Assembly: GCF_013404075.1 (NCBI RefSeq)
Contig: NZ_JACBJQ010000044.1
Span: 1-45,618 of the forward strand
DNA length: 45,618 nt
Reading direction: 5' to 3'
Source of the DNA: Mycolicibacterium vinylchloridicum
GTDB lineage: Bacteria > Actinomycetota > Actinomycetes > Mycobacteriales > Mycobacteriaceae
Below, piece by piece: positions 7,953 through 17,627 of the stretch. A program made the translations under genes and the position numbers. The notes under the pieces were generated by a model. The model searched no databases and was not told where the DNA came from. It saw only the letters and a program-made list of their open reading frames with translations. How positions within the stretch are numbered: position 1 is the first letter of the stretch; the number at the start of each line of letters is the position of its first letter.

Positions 7953-9134
7953 ATGACGACGTCGGTGATCGTTGCTGGAGCTCGCACTCCCATCGGCAAA
8001 CTGATGGGTTCACTCAAGGATTTCTCAGGTAGCGACCTGGGCGCGATCGCCATCAAGGGTGCCCTTCAGAAGGCCAAGATCGAGGCGTCTCTGGTCGACT
8101 ACGTGATCATGGGCCAGGTGCTCACCGCCGGTGCCGGTCAGATGCCGGCCCGCCAGGCCGCCGTTGCTGCCGGGATCGGCTGGGATGTGCCCGCCCTGAG
8201 CATCAACAAGATGTGTCTGTCCGGGATCGACTCGATCGCGCTTGCCGACCAGCTCATCCGCGCCGGCGAGTTCGACGTCGTCGTCGCCGGTGGCCAGGAG
8301 TCGATGACCAGGGCGCCGCACCTGCTGGTCAACAGCCGTGAGGGTTACAAGTACGGCGACGTCACGGTGGTCGACTCGATGGCCTACGACGGCCTGCATG
8401 ACGTCTTCACCGACCAGCCGATGGGTGCGCTGACCGAACAGCGCAACGACGTCGACAAGTTCACCCGCCAAGAGCAGGACGAATTCGCCGCCCTCTCGCA
8501 CCAGAAGGCCGCCGCCGCCTGGAAGGACGGGGTGTTCGCCGATGAGGTGGTGCCGGTGAGCATTCCACAGCGCAAGGGTGACCCGATCGAGTTTCTGGAG
8601 GATGAGGGCATCCGGGCCAACACCACCGCCGAGTCGTTGTCGGGGCTGCGGCCCGCGTTCCGCAAGGACGGCACCATCACCGCCGGGTCGGCGTCCCAGA
8701 TTTCCGACGGCGGTTGCGCAGTCGTGGTGATGAGCAAGGCCAAGGCGCAGGAACTGGGCCTGACGTGGCTGTGCGAGATCGGCGCCCACGGTGTGGTTGC
8801 CGGCCCGGATTCGACGCTGCAGTCCCAGCCGGCCAACGCCATCAAGAAGGCGGTCGCGCGCGAGGGGATTGGGCTCGACGACCTAGATGTCATTGAGATC
8901 AACGAAGCGTTCTCCGCGGTTGCGCTGGCTTCGACCCGTGAGCTCGGCGTGGCCGCCGACCGGGTCAACCGCAATGGTGGCGCCATCGCCATGGGCCATC
9001 CGATCGGCATGTCCGGCGCGCGCATCACGCTGCACGCTGCACTGGAGCTCTCGCGGCGCGGCTCGGGCTATGCCGTCGCCGCATTGTGCGGCGCGGGCGG
9101 CCAGGGCGACGCTCTGATCCTGCGCGCCGGGTAA
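7953..9134 (+). CDS. fadA4: acetyl-CoA C-acetyltransferase (thiolase)
   Basis: A 393-residue thiolase II family enzyme that condenses two acetyl-CoA or cleaves acetoacetyl-CoA. The nucleophilic Cys lies in INKMCLSGIDS (about 89), the catalytic His in GHPIGMSGAR and the second Cys in ALCGAGGQGDALIL at the C-terminus. Starts with ATG preceded by the good ribosome site GGAGGTAGGA. Divergent from the epimerase, and equivalent to Rv1323. Confidence 0.95.
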   Translation: MTTSVIVAGARTPIGKLMGSLKDFSGSDLGAIAIKGALQKAKIEASLVDYVIMGQVLTAGAGQMPARQAAVAAGIGWDVPALSINKMCLSGIDSIALADQLIRAGEFDVVVAGGQESMTRAPHLLVNSREGYKYGDVTVVDSMAYDGLHDVFTDQPMGALTEQRNDVDKFTRQEQDEFAALSHQKAAAAWKDGVFADEVVPVSIPQRKGDPIEFLEDEGIRANTTAESLSGLRPAFRKDGTITAGSASQISDGGCAVVVMSKAKAQELGLTWLCEIGAHGVVAGPDSTLQSQPANAIKKAVAREGIGLDDLDVIEINEAFSAVALASTRELGVAADRVNRNGGAIAMGHPIGMSGARITLHAALELSRRGSGYAVAALCGAGGQGDALILRAG

Positions 9135-9204
9135 CTCGCCGGGTAACCAGCACGGTCAACGACGCGACGTAGTAGCTGGCGTGCCGCTGCGGCACAATGG
9201 CGGC

Positions 9205-9579
9205 ATGACGAGCGCGTTCGATATCCGCAGCACGGCCGGGCGGTTCCGGTTGGTGGCGCTGGCTGAAGCGGTGAGTTGGGTTGGCCTGCTGGTCGGGATG
9301 TACTTCAAGTACCTGGGCAGCCCGCGCACCGAGATCGGCGTCAAGGTCTTCGGCATGGCGCACGGACTGGTGTTCATCGCGTTTGTGATCACTGCTCTCT
9401 TGGCCGGGATCGCCTACAAGTGGGGTGTGGTGACGTGGTTGCTGGCGTTGCTGGGCAGCATCGTGCCGCTCGGAAGTGTGATCTTCCTCATATGGGCTGA
9501 TCGGGCCGCCGAATTGGGTGGTGGGCGCCCTGCCGCGGCGTCTCCTCAACCGCGGGATTCTGCCGCGACGACGACGTGA
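9205..9579 (+). CDS. DUF3817-family integral membrane protein
   Basis: A 124-residue protein with three hydrophobic segments and the DUF3817-type motifs RLVALAEAVSWVGLL and FGMAHGLVF. Function unknown. The ATG at 9205 is chosen over GTG at 9181 because the family homology starts a few residues after it, and because CACAAT lies exactly six bases upstream as a possible -10 of a leaderless transcript. A second DUF3817 protein occurs at 32771-33130. Confidence 0.8.
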   Translation: MTSAFDIRSTAGRFRLVALAEAVSWVGLLVGMYFKYLGSPRTEIGVKVFGMAHGLVFIAFVITALLAGIAYKWGVVTWLLALLGSIVPLGSVIFLIWADRAAELGGGRPAAASPQPRDSAATTT

Positions 9580-9592
9580 CAGACTTGGGTAC

Positions 9593-10489
9593 GTGACACG
9601 TCCTCGCCCCTCCATCGGCCCCGCCATGGCCGGTGCTGTCGATCTGTCCGGCCTCAAGCAGCGGGCCCAGCAGCCCCCGCCCGGCGGTGGTGCCGCCCCC
9701 AGCGGTGGCATAGAGGTCACCGAGGCGAATTTCGAAGCCGAAGTCCTGGTCCGGTCGGGCCAGGTGCCCGTTGTCGTGGTGCTCTGGTCGCCCCGCAGTG
9801 ACGCCTCGGTGCAGCTCGCCGAGGCCCTCGGCGTCCTGGCCGCCGACGACGCCGGGAAGTGGTCGTTGGCCACAGTCAACGTCGATGTGGTTCCGCGGGT
9901 GGCCCAGATGTTCGGCATCGAGGCGGTGCCCACGGTGGTGGCCCTGGCAGGCGGTCAGCCGCTGGCCAGTTTCCAAGGCCCGCAGCCGCCCGAGCAGCTG
10001 CGCCGCTGGGTCGACTCGCTGCTGTCGGCGACCGCCGGAAAGCTGTCCGGGTCAGCCGATTCCGGGGACGAGCCAGCCGCCGATCCCGCGCTCGCGCACG
10101 CTCGCGACCTTCTCGAGGCCGGCGATTTCGCGGCCGCCGCGGCGGCCTATCAGGCGATTCTCGACGCCGACCCCGGGCATGTCGAGGCCAAGGGCGCGCT
10201 GCGGCAGATGACCTTCCTCGAGCGCGCCACGTCCCACAGTCCCGACGTCGTCGCCGCGGCCGATGCAGCGCCCGACGATATCGACGCCGCCTTCGCCGCG
10301 GCCGACGTGCAGATCCTCAATCAGGACGTGATCCCCGCCTTCGACCGGCTGATCGCCCTGGTGCGCAAGACATCCGATGACGACCGCACCAAGGTGCGCA
10401 CGCGGCTCATCGAGCTGTTCGAGCTGTTCGACCCCGCCGATCCCGATGTGATCACCGGCCGGCGCAACCTCGCCAACGCGCTGTACTGA
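9593..10489 (+). CDS. thioredoxin-fold/TPR protein lacking the CxxC motif (CnoX/YbbN-like)
   Basis: A 298-residue protein with an N-terminal thioredoxin fold (about 40-150: VVVVLWSPRSDASVQLAEAL, then FGIEAVPTVVAL with the cis-proline) and a C-terminal helical tetratricopeptide-like region (about 165-298). Where thioredoxins have WCGPC this protein has WSPRSD, so it cannot do dithiol exchange. The layout matches CnoX/YbbN co-chaperones and Rv1324. Start GTG at 9593; its start overlaps no other gene but follows the DUF3817 gene by 13 bp. It ends three bases from the stop of the convergent glgB. Confidence 0.85.
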   Translation: MTRPRPSIGPAMAGAVDLSGLKQRAQQPPPGGGAAPSGGIEVTEANFEAEVLVRSGQVPVVVVLWSPRSDASVQLAEALGVLAADDAGKWSLATVNVDVVPRVAQMFGIEAVPTVVALAGGQPLASFQGPQPPEQLRRWVDSLLSATAGKLSGSADSGDEPAADPALAHARDLLEAGDFAAAAAAYQAILDADPGHVEAKGALRQMTFLERATSHSPDVVAAADAAPDDIDAAFAAADVQILNQDVIPAFDRLIALVRKTSDDDRTKVRTRLIELFELFDPADPDVITGRRNLANALY

Positions 10490-10492
10490 CGC

Positions 10493-12688
10493 CTAGGCGG
10501 GTTCGAGCCAGATCGCGGAGGTCGGCGGCAGTACCAGCGTCGCCGATGCCGACCGACCGTGCCAGGGCTCGTCGGTGGCCTCGACGGCGCCGAAGTTCCC
10601 GGCCCCGGCACCGTTGTAGATGGTCGCGTCGCTGTTGAGTACCTCGCGCCAGGTTCCGCTGTGTGGCAGGCCCAGGCGGTAACGGGTGTGCTCGGATCCG
10701 GAGAAGTTGAACACACACGCCATGACCGAACCGTCGCTGCCGTAGCGCAGGAAGCTCAGCACGTTGTTGGCCGAGTCGTTGGCGTCGATCCAGGAGTAGC
10801 CCTCGGGCTTGCTGTCCTGGCTCCACAACGCCGGGCGGTTGCGGTACAGCTCGTTGATATCGGCGACGAATCGCATGATCCCGTTCGAATAGCTGTTCTC
10901 GTCGAGCTGATACCAGTCGACGCCGCGTTCCTCCGACCATTCGGCGCGCTGGCCGAACTCCTGGCCCATGAACAGCAGCTGCTTGCCGGGATGCGCCCAC
11001 TGATAGGCCAGTAGGCTGCGCAGCCCGGCGGCCTTGACATGGTCGTTGCCCGGCATACGGCCCCACAGCGTGCCTTTGCCGTGCACCACCTCGTCGTGAC
11101 TGATCGGCAAGACGAAGTTCTCGCTGAACGCGTACAGCAATGAGAACGTCAGCTCGCCGTGGTGATAGGTGCGATAGATCGGGTCGCGGCTGATGTAGTC
11201 CAGGGTGTCATGCATCCAACCCATGTTCCACTTCATGGAAAAGCCAAGTCCGCCAAGGTTGGTCGGCCGGGTCACGCCGGGCCAGGAGGTCGATTCCTCG
11301 GCAATCGTGACGATGCCCGGTGCCATCTTGTGGACGGTCGCGTTCATCTCCTGCAGGAACTGCACCGCCTCGAGGTTCTCGCGGCCGCCGTAGATGTTGG
11401 GCGTCCAGCCGCCCTCCGGGCGTGAGTAATCGAGATAGAGCATGGATGCGACCGCATCCACGCGCAGGCCGTCGACATGGAAATCCTGCAACCAGTACAG
11501 GGCATTGGCCACCAGGAAATTACGCACTTCGGCACGGCCGAAGTCGAAAACGTAGGTGCCCCAGTCGAGTTGCTCACCGCGGCGCGGGTCGGAGTGCTCG
11601 TAGAGCGGTGTGCCGTCGAAACGGCCCAGCGCCCAGGCGTCCTTCGGGAAGTGGGCGGGCACCCAGTCGACGATCACGCCGATCCCGGCCCGGTGCAGAG
11701 TGTCCACCAGCAGCCGGAACTCATCAGGCGTGCCGAACCTGGACGTCGGCGCGTAATACGACGTCACCTGGTAACCCCAGGATCCGCCGAACGGGTGTTC
11801 GGCCACCGGTAGCAGTTCGACGTGGGTGAACCCCTGGGCCAGAACGTATTCGGTGAGTTGTTCGGCCAAGTCACGGTAGCTCAGGCCGGGCCGCCACGAA
11901 CCGAGGTGAACCTCGTAGGTGCTCATCGGTTCGAACACCGGGTTCTTCGCCGCCCGCTGCGTCATCCAGCCGGCGTCATCCCAGGTGTACTCCGAGGTGA
12001 ACACGCGCGATGCGGTGTGCGGCGGAACCTCTGTCGCAAAGGCGAACGGATCGGCGCGGTCGGTGACCGATCCGTCGACTCCGTGGACGCGGAACTTGTA
12101 CAGCTCGTCGGTCGGGAAGCCGGGCCAGAACAACTCCCACACCCCGCTGGATCCGAGGACCCGCATCGGCGCGTCGTTGCCGTCCCAATGGTTGAACTCA
12201 CCGATCAGGTTGATGCCCTTGGCGTTCGGAGCCCAAACCGCAAACGACACGCCTTCGACCACTCCGTCGGCGGTGGTGAACGATCTCAGGTGCGCGCCCA
12301 GAATCTCCCAGAGCCGCTCGTGGCGTCCCTCGCCGAACAGATACAGGTCCATCTCGCCCAGCGTCGGCAGGAACCGGTAGCCGTCGGCGACGGTGATGGT
12401 GTGTCCGCCCGGGTAGGTGATCTCGAACCGGTAGTCGACCAGGTCGGTGAACGGCAGGGCCACCGCGAACACGCCGGAGTCGATGTGTGCCAACGGATAG
12501 CGCTCGCCGCCGACCAGGGCCACCACCTGCTCCGCATGCGGCTTGAGCGCACGGATGACGGTGTGGTCGCCGTACTCGTGGGCACCCAGGATGCTGTGCG
12601 GGCTGTGGTGCACTCCGGCGACCAGCCTGGCCAGCTCGCCGGGATCCGGTGCCAGGTGTGGGCTGGCGAGTTTGTCAGTTCTCGTCAT
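10493..12688 (-). CDS. glgB: 1,4-alpha-glucan branching enzyme
   Basis: A 731-residue GH13_9 enzyme introducing alpha-1,6 branches into glycogen or capsular alpha-glucan. There are two N-terminal beta domains (residues 1-225; second carbohydrate module at about 145-220) and a catalytic barrel with the nucleophile in DGLRVDAVASMLY (D about 411), the acid in TIAEESTSWP (E about 464) and the conserved PISHDEVVHGKG. Start ATG with AAGGAG nine bases upstream. It is 25 bp downstream of glgE, and the gap is bridged by a ten-codon frame. In mycobacteria GlgB acts with GlgE on linear maltosyl chains. Confidence 0.97.
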   Translation of the reverse strand: MTRTDKLASPHLAPDPGELARLVAGVHHSPHSILGAHEYGDHTVIRALKPHAEQVVALVGGERYPLAHIDSGVFAVALPFTDLVDYRFEITYPGGHTITVADGYRFLPTLGEMDLYLFGEGRHERLWEILGAHLRSFTTADGVVEGVSFAVWAPNAKGINLIGEFNHWDGNDAPMRVLGSSGVWELFWPGFPTDELYKFRVHGVDGSVTDRADPFAFATEVPPHTASRVFTSEYTWDDAGWMTQRAAKNPVFEPMSTYEVHLGSWRPGLSYRDLAEQLTEYVLAQGFTHVELLPVAEHPFGGSWGYQVTSYYAPTSRFGTPDEFRLLVDTLHRAGIGVIVDWVPAHFPKDAWALGRFDGTPLYEHSDPRRGEQLDWGTYVFDFGRAEVRNFLVANALYWLQDFHVDGLRVDAVASMLYLDYSRPEGGWTPNIYGGRENLEAVQFLQEMNATVHKMAPGIVTIAEESTSWPGVTRPTNLGGLGFSMKWNMGWMHDTLDYISRDPIYRTYHHGELTFSLLYAFSENFVLPISHDEVVHGKGTLWGRMPGNDHVKAAGLRSLLAYQWAHPGKQLLFMGQEFGQRAEWSEERGVDWYQLDENSYSNGIMRFVADINELYRNRPALWSQDSKPEGYSWIDANDSANNVLSFLRYGSDGSVMACVFNFSGSEHTRYRLGLPHSGTWREVLNSDATIYNGAGAGNFGAVEATDEPWHGRSASATLVLPPTSAIWLEPA

Positions 12689-12717
12689 TGCCGAGGCTCC
12701 TTTTCAGTTCGCGTCAT
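12685..12717 (-). CDS. ten-codon mini-cistron between glgE and glgB
   Basis: An ATG overlapping the glgE stop (ATGA) opens a ten-codon frame, MTRTEKEPRQ, that stops at a TGA overlapping the glgB ATG (ATGA). Its first fourteen bases repeat the first fourteen of glgB with one change, so both begin MTRT(E/D)K. It may be a remnant of a duplicated translation start, or it may pass ribosomes from glgE to glgB. No separate Shine-Dalgarno is seen before it. Whether the peptide itself matters is unknown. Confidence 0.4.
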   Translation of the reverse strand: MTRTEKEPRQ

Positions 12718-14801
12718 TCCCGCCGCAGCAGACTTGCTCGCTGCTCCTGCGGTACCAACGGCATGTTCAAGATGTGCGCGACGGCCCGGGACGGTTCCAG
12801 TCGCACATAGTTCGACTGTCCCCACTGGTATTCCTCGCCGGTGATCTCGTCGCGGACCCAGAACCTGTCGTAGGGGTGCATACCCAATGCGGCCATGTCC
12901 AGCCACAGGGTGCCTTCTTCGGGACCGAATGCATTGAGCGTCACCACCACCAGCACGGTGTCGCCGGAGACGGGATCGAACTTGCTGTAGGCCAGCAGTG
13001 CGTCGTTGTCGATGTGGTGGAATCTGATCGTGCGCATCTGGCACAACGCGGGGTGGACACGGCGGATCTCGTTGAGACGCTTGAGGAATGGCTCCAAGGA
13101 TCGGCCCTCCGCCAGCGCGCCTTCGAAGTCGCGTGGTCGCAGCTCGTATTTCTCGGAGTCCAGGTATTCCTCGCTGCCCGCGCGCACCGCAACGTGCTCG
13201 AACAGTTCGAAGCCCGAATACACCCCCCACGACGTGCCCATGGTCGAGGCCAGCACGGCGCGGATCGCGAACATGCCCGGACCGCCCTGCTGCAGGCTCT
13301 CGTGCAGGATGTCGGGGGTGTTCACGAACAGGTTGGGCCGGGTGTAGTCGGCGTGCTCGGCGATCTGGCGGCCGAACTCCTCGATCTCCCACTTGGCAGT
13401 CCGCCAGGTGAAGTACGAATACGACTGGGTGAAGCCGAGTTTCGCCAGGCCGTTCAAGCGCGCCGGCCGGGTGAACGCTTCGGCCAGGAACAGCACGTCG
13501 GGGTCGGCCGATTTGACCTGGCTGATCAGCCAGGCCCAGAAGTTCGGTGGCTTGGTGTGCGGGTTGTCGACCCGAAAGATCTTGATGCCGTGGTCTATCC
13601 AGTGCCGGACCACGCGCAGCACCTCGTCGTAGAGCCCGCCGGGATCGTTGTCGAAGTTCAGCGGATAGATGTCCTGGTACTTCTTCGGTGGGTTCTCCGC
13701 GTAAGCGATGGTGCCGTCGGGCAGCTCGGTGAACCATTGCCGGTGCTGCTTCGCCCACGGGTGGTCCGGCGCGCATTGCAACGCCAGGTCCAGGGCCACT
13801 TCGAGACCGTTCTCACGCGCGGCGGCCACGAATCGGTCGAAGTCGTCGATCGTGCCCAGATCGGGGTGGATCGCGTCGTGGCCGCCCTCGTCGCTGCCGA
13901 TCGCCCACGGCGACCCGACGTCACCCGGCTCGGCTGTCACGCTGTTGTTGCGGCCCTTGCGGTGCACCTTGCCGATTGGATGGATGGGCGGCAGGTAGAC
14001 GACGTTGAATCCCATCGAGGCGACCCGGGGGAGCGCGGCGGCCGCGGTGGCGAAGGTGCCGTGCACCGGCCGGCCGCTGTTGTCGCGACCCCCGGTGGAT
14101 CGGGGGAACAGCTCGTACCAGGCGCCGCAGCGCGCCAACGGCCGGTCCACCCACACCCCGTAGGTGGCGCCTCGGGTGACCAGCTCACGCAGCGGGAACT
14201 GCTCCAGCAGCTCGGTGACCTCGTGGGAGAGCGCCAGCGCGGCGCGGGTCAGCGGGTCACCGGGTTCGCGCAGGGCGCCCGCGGCGTCGAGCAGCGGTGT
14301 CCGGCGGTCGCGGGGCACGCCGGTGGCCGCCCGTGCCAGCAAGCGCGCGCCGACCAGCAGGTCGTTGTCGAGTTCCGATTCGCCTTGGCCCGCGTTCAAT
14401 TTCGCGGTGACGGCATTGCGCCACGTGGTGATGGGGTCACCCCAGCCGTCGATCCGGAAGGTCCACAGACCCACCCGGTCGGGCACGAACTGGCCGTGAA
14501 ACAGATCCGGGGTGCGTCCCAACGACATCGCATACAGCTGGGGTTTGACCCGGCTGGCGGTCGGCGCCCCGTCAGCCCGCTCGGCGCCCTCGAGCGCCTT
14601 GACCCGGCGGGCGGGGCTCTGCCCCAATTGGGGATAGGACGTTCCGAGATAGCGCACCACCAACGTCGCCGCCACCGCGTCGTGACCCTCGCGCCACACC
14701 GACCCGGAAACCGGCACCACTTCGCCGACGACCGCTTTGGCCGGGTAGGTACCGCAGGACACGACGGGTGCGACGTCATCGATCTCGATACGACCGGGCA
14801 C
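12714..14801 (-). CDS. glgE: alpha-1,4-glucan:maltose-1-phosphate maltosyltransferase
   Basis: A 695-residue GH13_3 enzyme that extends linear alpha-glucan from maltose-1-phosphate. The nucleophile lies in IKIFRVDNPHTKPPNFW (D about 412) and the acid in LFLAEAFTRP (E about 441); GNN-rich RKGRNNS and NPPKKYQDIYPLNFD are family signatures. The GTG at 14801 has GGAG seven bases upstream and no ATG, GTG or TTG lies further upstream in frame before coding character ends, although the codons just before it would read EWSGW, reminiscent of the longer N-terminus of Rv1327c. Divergent from glgP across 192 bp. Confidence 0.96.
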   Translation of the reverse strand: MPGRIEIDDVAPVVSCGTYPAKAVVGEVVPVSGSVWREGHDAVAATLVVRYLGTSYPQLGQSPARRVKALEGAERADGAPTASRVKPQLYAMSLGRTPDLFHGQFVPDRVGLWTFRIDGWGDPITTWRNAVTAKLNAGQGESELDNDLLVGARLLARAATGVPRDRRTPLLDAAGALREPGDPLTRAALALSHEVTELLEQFPLRELVTRGATYGVWVDRPLARCGAWYELFPRSTGGRDNSGRPVHGTFATAAAALPRVASMGFNVVYLPPIHPIGKVHRKGRNNSVTAEPGDVGSPWAIGSDEGGHDAIHPDLGTIDDFDRFVAAARENGLEVALDLALQCAPDHPWAKQHRQWFTELPDGTIAYAENPPKKYQDIYPLNFDNDPGGLYDEVLRVVRHWIDHGIKIFRVDNPHTKPPNFWAWLISQVKSADPDVLFLAEAFTRPARLNGLAKLGFTQSYSYFTWRTAKWEIEEFGRQIAEHADYTRPNLFVNTPDILHESLQQGGPGMFAIRAVLASTMGTSWGVYSGFELFEHVAVRAGSEEYLDSEKYELRPRDFEGALAEGRSLEPFLKRLNEIRRVHPALCQMRTIRFHHIDNDALLAYSKFDPVSGDTVLVVVTLNAFGPEEGTLWLDMAALGMHPYDRFWVRDEITGEEYQWGQSNYVRLEPSRAVAHILNMPLVPQEQRASLLRRE

Positions 14802-14979
14802 CCAACCACTCCATTCCTGACTTGTGCGGCGTGGTCTGCCCCGCGCCGGCTCGGTCGGTCTTCGCTGAGACTCCTTGCCCCTCGGGGTAACCGCATCGCG
14901 CTCTATTCACACCGTAGTGGCCCGAATGACTGCGGGGGGAAGAAGCCCACGCTCGGCAGTGGGCGCCGGCGAATCTCAG

Positions 14980-14985
14980 TAAGGT
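14980..14985 (+). promoter_or_regulatory. possible -10 element of glgP
   Basis: TAAGGT fits TANNNT and is eight bases before the GTG start of glgP, so transcription would begin at or just before the start codon. The AAGG within it could instead act as a weak ribosome site; the two readings cannot be separated from sequence. Confidence 0.35.
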
Positions 14986-14993
14986 TGGATCAC

Positions 14994-17594
14994 GTGAAGG
15001 CCCTCCGCAGGTTCACGGTCCGCGCCCATTTGCCCGATCGGCTCGCAGCCCTCGGTCGGCTCTCCACCAATCTGCGATGGTCGTGGGATAAACCGACGCA
15101 GGATCTGTTTGCTTCGATCGATCCGCAGTTGTGGCTGCAGACGGGCCAGGATCCGGTGGCGCTCCTCGGTGCGGTCACCCCGGCCCGGCTCGACGAGTTG
15201 GCCACCGATGAACAGTTCCTGAACGTTCTGGACCAGCTTGCTGCCGATCTGGACGACTACCTCAACCGACCTATGTGGTTTCAAGAGGAGCAGCGGTATC
15301 AGGAGCAAGGTTCCTCGGTAATGCCGACCGGTATCGCCTACTTCTCGATGGAGTTCGGTGTCGCCGAGGTGCTGCCCAACTACTCGGGTGGGCTGGGCAT
15401 TCTGGCCGGCGACCACCTCAAGTCCGCGTCGGATCTGGGTCTGCCGCTGATCGCCGTCGGCCTCTACTACCGGTCCGGCTACTTCCGGCAGTCGCTGACC
15501 GCCGACGGCTGGCAGCACGAGAACTACCCCTCACTGGACCCGCAGGGGCTTCCGCTGCGGTTGCTGACCGATGCCGCAGGGGCGCCGGCGCTGGTGGAGC
15601 TGGCGATGCCGGACGCCAAGGTGTTGCGGGCCCGGGTGTGGGTGGCCCAGGTCGGCCGGATACCGCTGCTGCTGCTGGACTCGGACATCCCCGAAAACGA
15701 GCACGACCTGCGCAATGTCACCGACCGGCTGTACGGCGGCGATCAGGAACACCGCATCAAGCAGGAGCTGCTGGCGGGCATCGGCGGGGTGCGGGCCATC
15801 CGCGCGTTCACCGCGATCGAGGGCCGGCCCGCACCGGATGTGTTCCACATGAACGAGGGCCATGCGGGTTTCCTGGGCGTGGAGCGGATACGCGAGTACA
15901 TCTCCGAGCAGCAGCTCGATTTCGACACCGCGCTCACCTTGGTGCGCTCGGCGACGGTGTTCACCACGCACACCCCGGTGCCTGCCGGCATCGACCGGTT
16001 CCCGCATGAGATGGTGCAGCGCTACTTCGGTGACGACGGCAAAACCGGGCTGCTGCCCGGTGTTCCGGTCGGGCGCGTGTTGGCGTTCGGGGCCGAGGAC
16101 GATCCGTCGAAGTTCAACATGGCGCACATGGGCCTGCGGCTGGCCCAGCGCGCCAACGGGGTGTCGCTGCTGCACGGGCAGGTCAGCCGGACGATGTTCG
16201 ACGAATTGTGGCCTGGCTTCGACCCTTCCGAGGTTCCGATCGGCTCGATCACCAACGGCGTGCACGGCCCGACGTGGGCTGCCCCGCAATGGCTTCAGCT
16301 CGGTCGCGAGCTGGCCGGCTCCACCGAGGCGTTGCGTGAGCCCAACGTCTGGCAGCGGCTGCAACAGGTGGACACCGGGCACATCTGGTGGATCCGTTCG
16401 CAGCTGCGCGCCCTGCTGGTCGAGGACGTCCGGGTGCGGCTACGCAGGTCCTGGCTCGAGCGGGGCGCCTCTGATGCCGAACTTGGTTGGATCGCAACAG
16501 CTTTCGATCCGGATGTGCTGACCATCGGCTTCGCCCGCCGCGTTCCGACCTACAAGCGCCTCACACTGATGCTGCGTGATCCGGCTCGTCTCGAGGCGCT
16601 GCTGCTCGACGAGGACAAGCCGCTTCAGCTGATCGTGGCCGGCAAATCCCATCCCGCCGACGACGCAGGCAAGGCGCTCATCCAGCAGATCGTGAAGTTC
16701 GCCGACCGGCCGGAAGTGCGTCACCGCATCGCTTTCCTTCCCGACTACGACATGTCCATGGCGCGACAGTTGTACTGGGGATGCGATGTGTGGCTGAACA
16801 ATCCGCTGCGTCCGCTGGAGGCGTGCGGCACGTCGGGCATGAAGAGCGCGTTGAACGGCGGGCTCAACTTGTCCATCCGGGACGGCTGGTGGGACGAGTG
16901 GTACGACGGCGAAAACGGTTGGGAGATACCGACAGCCGACGGCCTGGCGGACGAAGGGCGGCGCGATGACCTGGAGGCCGCCGCGCTCTACGACCTGCTG
17001 GAGCATTCGGTCACGCCGCGGTTTTACGACCGCGACGACAACGGCGTGCCGAACCGGTGGGTCGAGATGGTCCGGCACACGTTGCAGTCGCTGGGCCCCA
17101 AGGTGCTGGCGTCGCGGATGGTCCGCGATTACACCGAGAAGTACTACGCGCCTGCCGCGCAGTCGTTCAACCGGACCAGCGCGCCCGTCGACGGGCTACC
17201 GTTCGGCGCGGCCCGCGAGTTGTCGGCCTATCGGCTGCGAGCGCGGGAGGCCTGGCCCAAGATTCAGATCACCGATGTGGACAGCACCGGCCTACCGGAC
17301 ACCCCGTTGCTCGGCTCGGAGCTGACGTTGACGGCCACCGTGCAGCTGGCCGGGCTCAGGCCTGACGAGGTGGTGGTGCAGGCGGTACTCGGTCGCGTCG
17401 ACGCCGCGGACGCCCTGCAGGACCCGATCACCGTCGCCATGACACTGACGGGTCCCGGCGACGGCGGCACCGACGTTTTCCGGACGACGACCCCGCTGCC
17501 GCTGGCCGGATCCGTCGGCTATACGGTGCGCGTGCTGCCGCATCACCCGCTGCTGGCCGGCGACAACGAGCTCGGGCTCGTCGCGCTGGCGTAA
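14994..17594 (+). CDS. glgP: alpha-glucan phosphorylase, GT35 family
   Basis: An 866-residue alpha-glucan phosphorylase that releases glucose-1-phosphate from glycogen; in mycobacteria GlgP has also been placed in the supply side of the GlgM/GlgE route. It begins with the family N-terminus ALRRFTVRAHLPDRLAALGRLSTNLRWSW and has the pyridoxal-phosphate region ACGTSGMKSALNGGLNLSIRDGWWDE. The GTG at 14994 is chosen because it begins the conserved N-terminus; the frame is open 2.4 kb further upstream only as a GC-driven shadow of glgE. Length agrees with Rv1328 (863 residues). Confidence 0.95.
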   Translation: MKALRRFTVRAHLPDRLAALGRLSTNLRWSWDKPTQDLFASIDPQLWLQTGQDPVALLGAVTPARLDELATDEQFLNVLDQLAADLDDYLNRPMWFQEEQRYQEQGSSVMPTGIAYFSMEFGVAEVLPNYSGGLGILAGDHLKSASDLGLPLIAVGLYYRSGYFRQSLTADGWQHENYPSLDPQGLPLRLLTDAAGAPALVELAMPDAKVLRARVWVAQVGRIPLLLLDSDIPENEHDLRNVTDRLYGGDQEHRIKQELLAGIGGVRAIRAFTAIEGRPAPDVFHMNEGHAGFLGVERIREYISEQQLDFDTALTLVRSATVFTTHTPVPAGIDRFPHEMVQRYFGDDGKTGLLPGVPVGRVLAFGAEDDPSKFNMAHMGLRLAQRANGVSLLHGQVSRTMFDELWPGFDPSEVPIGSITNGVHGPTWAAPQWLQLGRELAGSTEALREPNVWQRLQQVDTGHIWWIRSQLRALLVEDVRVRLRRSWLERGASDAELGWIATAFDPDVLTIGFARRVPTYKRLTLMLRDPARLEALLLDEDKPLQLIVAGKSHPADDAGKALIQQIVKFADRPEVRHRIAFLPDYDMSMARQLYWGCDVWLNNPLRPLEACGTSGMKSALNGGLNLSIRDGWWDEWYDGENGWEIPTADGLADEGRRDDLEAAALYDLLEHSVTPRFYDRDDNGVPNRWVEMVRHTLQSLGPKVLASRMVRDYTEKYYAPAAQSFNRTSAPVDGLPFGAARELSAYRLRAREAWPKIQITDVDSTGLPDTPLLGSELTLTATVQLAGLRPDEVVVQAVLGRVDAADALQDPITVAMTLTGPGDGGTDVFRTTTPLPLAGSVGYTVRVLPHHPLLAGDNELGLVALA

Positions 17595-17627
17595 CGCTGG
17601 GAGTTCGAGAACCGGTTAGCAGTGCAT

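Noticed and set aside
12543..14993. A plus-strand open frame of more than 800 codons running into glgP without a stop.
   Set aside because: It is antisense to glgE and its residues match no family; glgP homology begins sharply at 14994. Such long shadow frames are common in GC-rich DNA.
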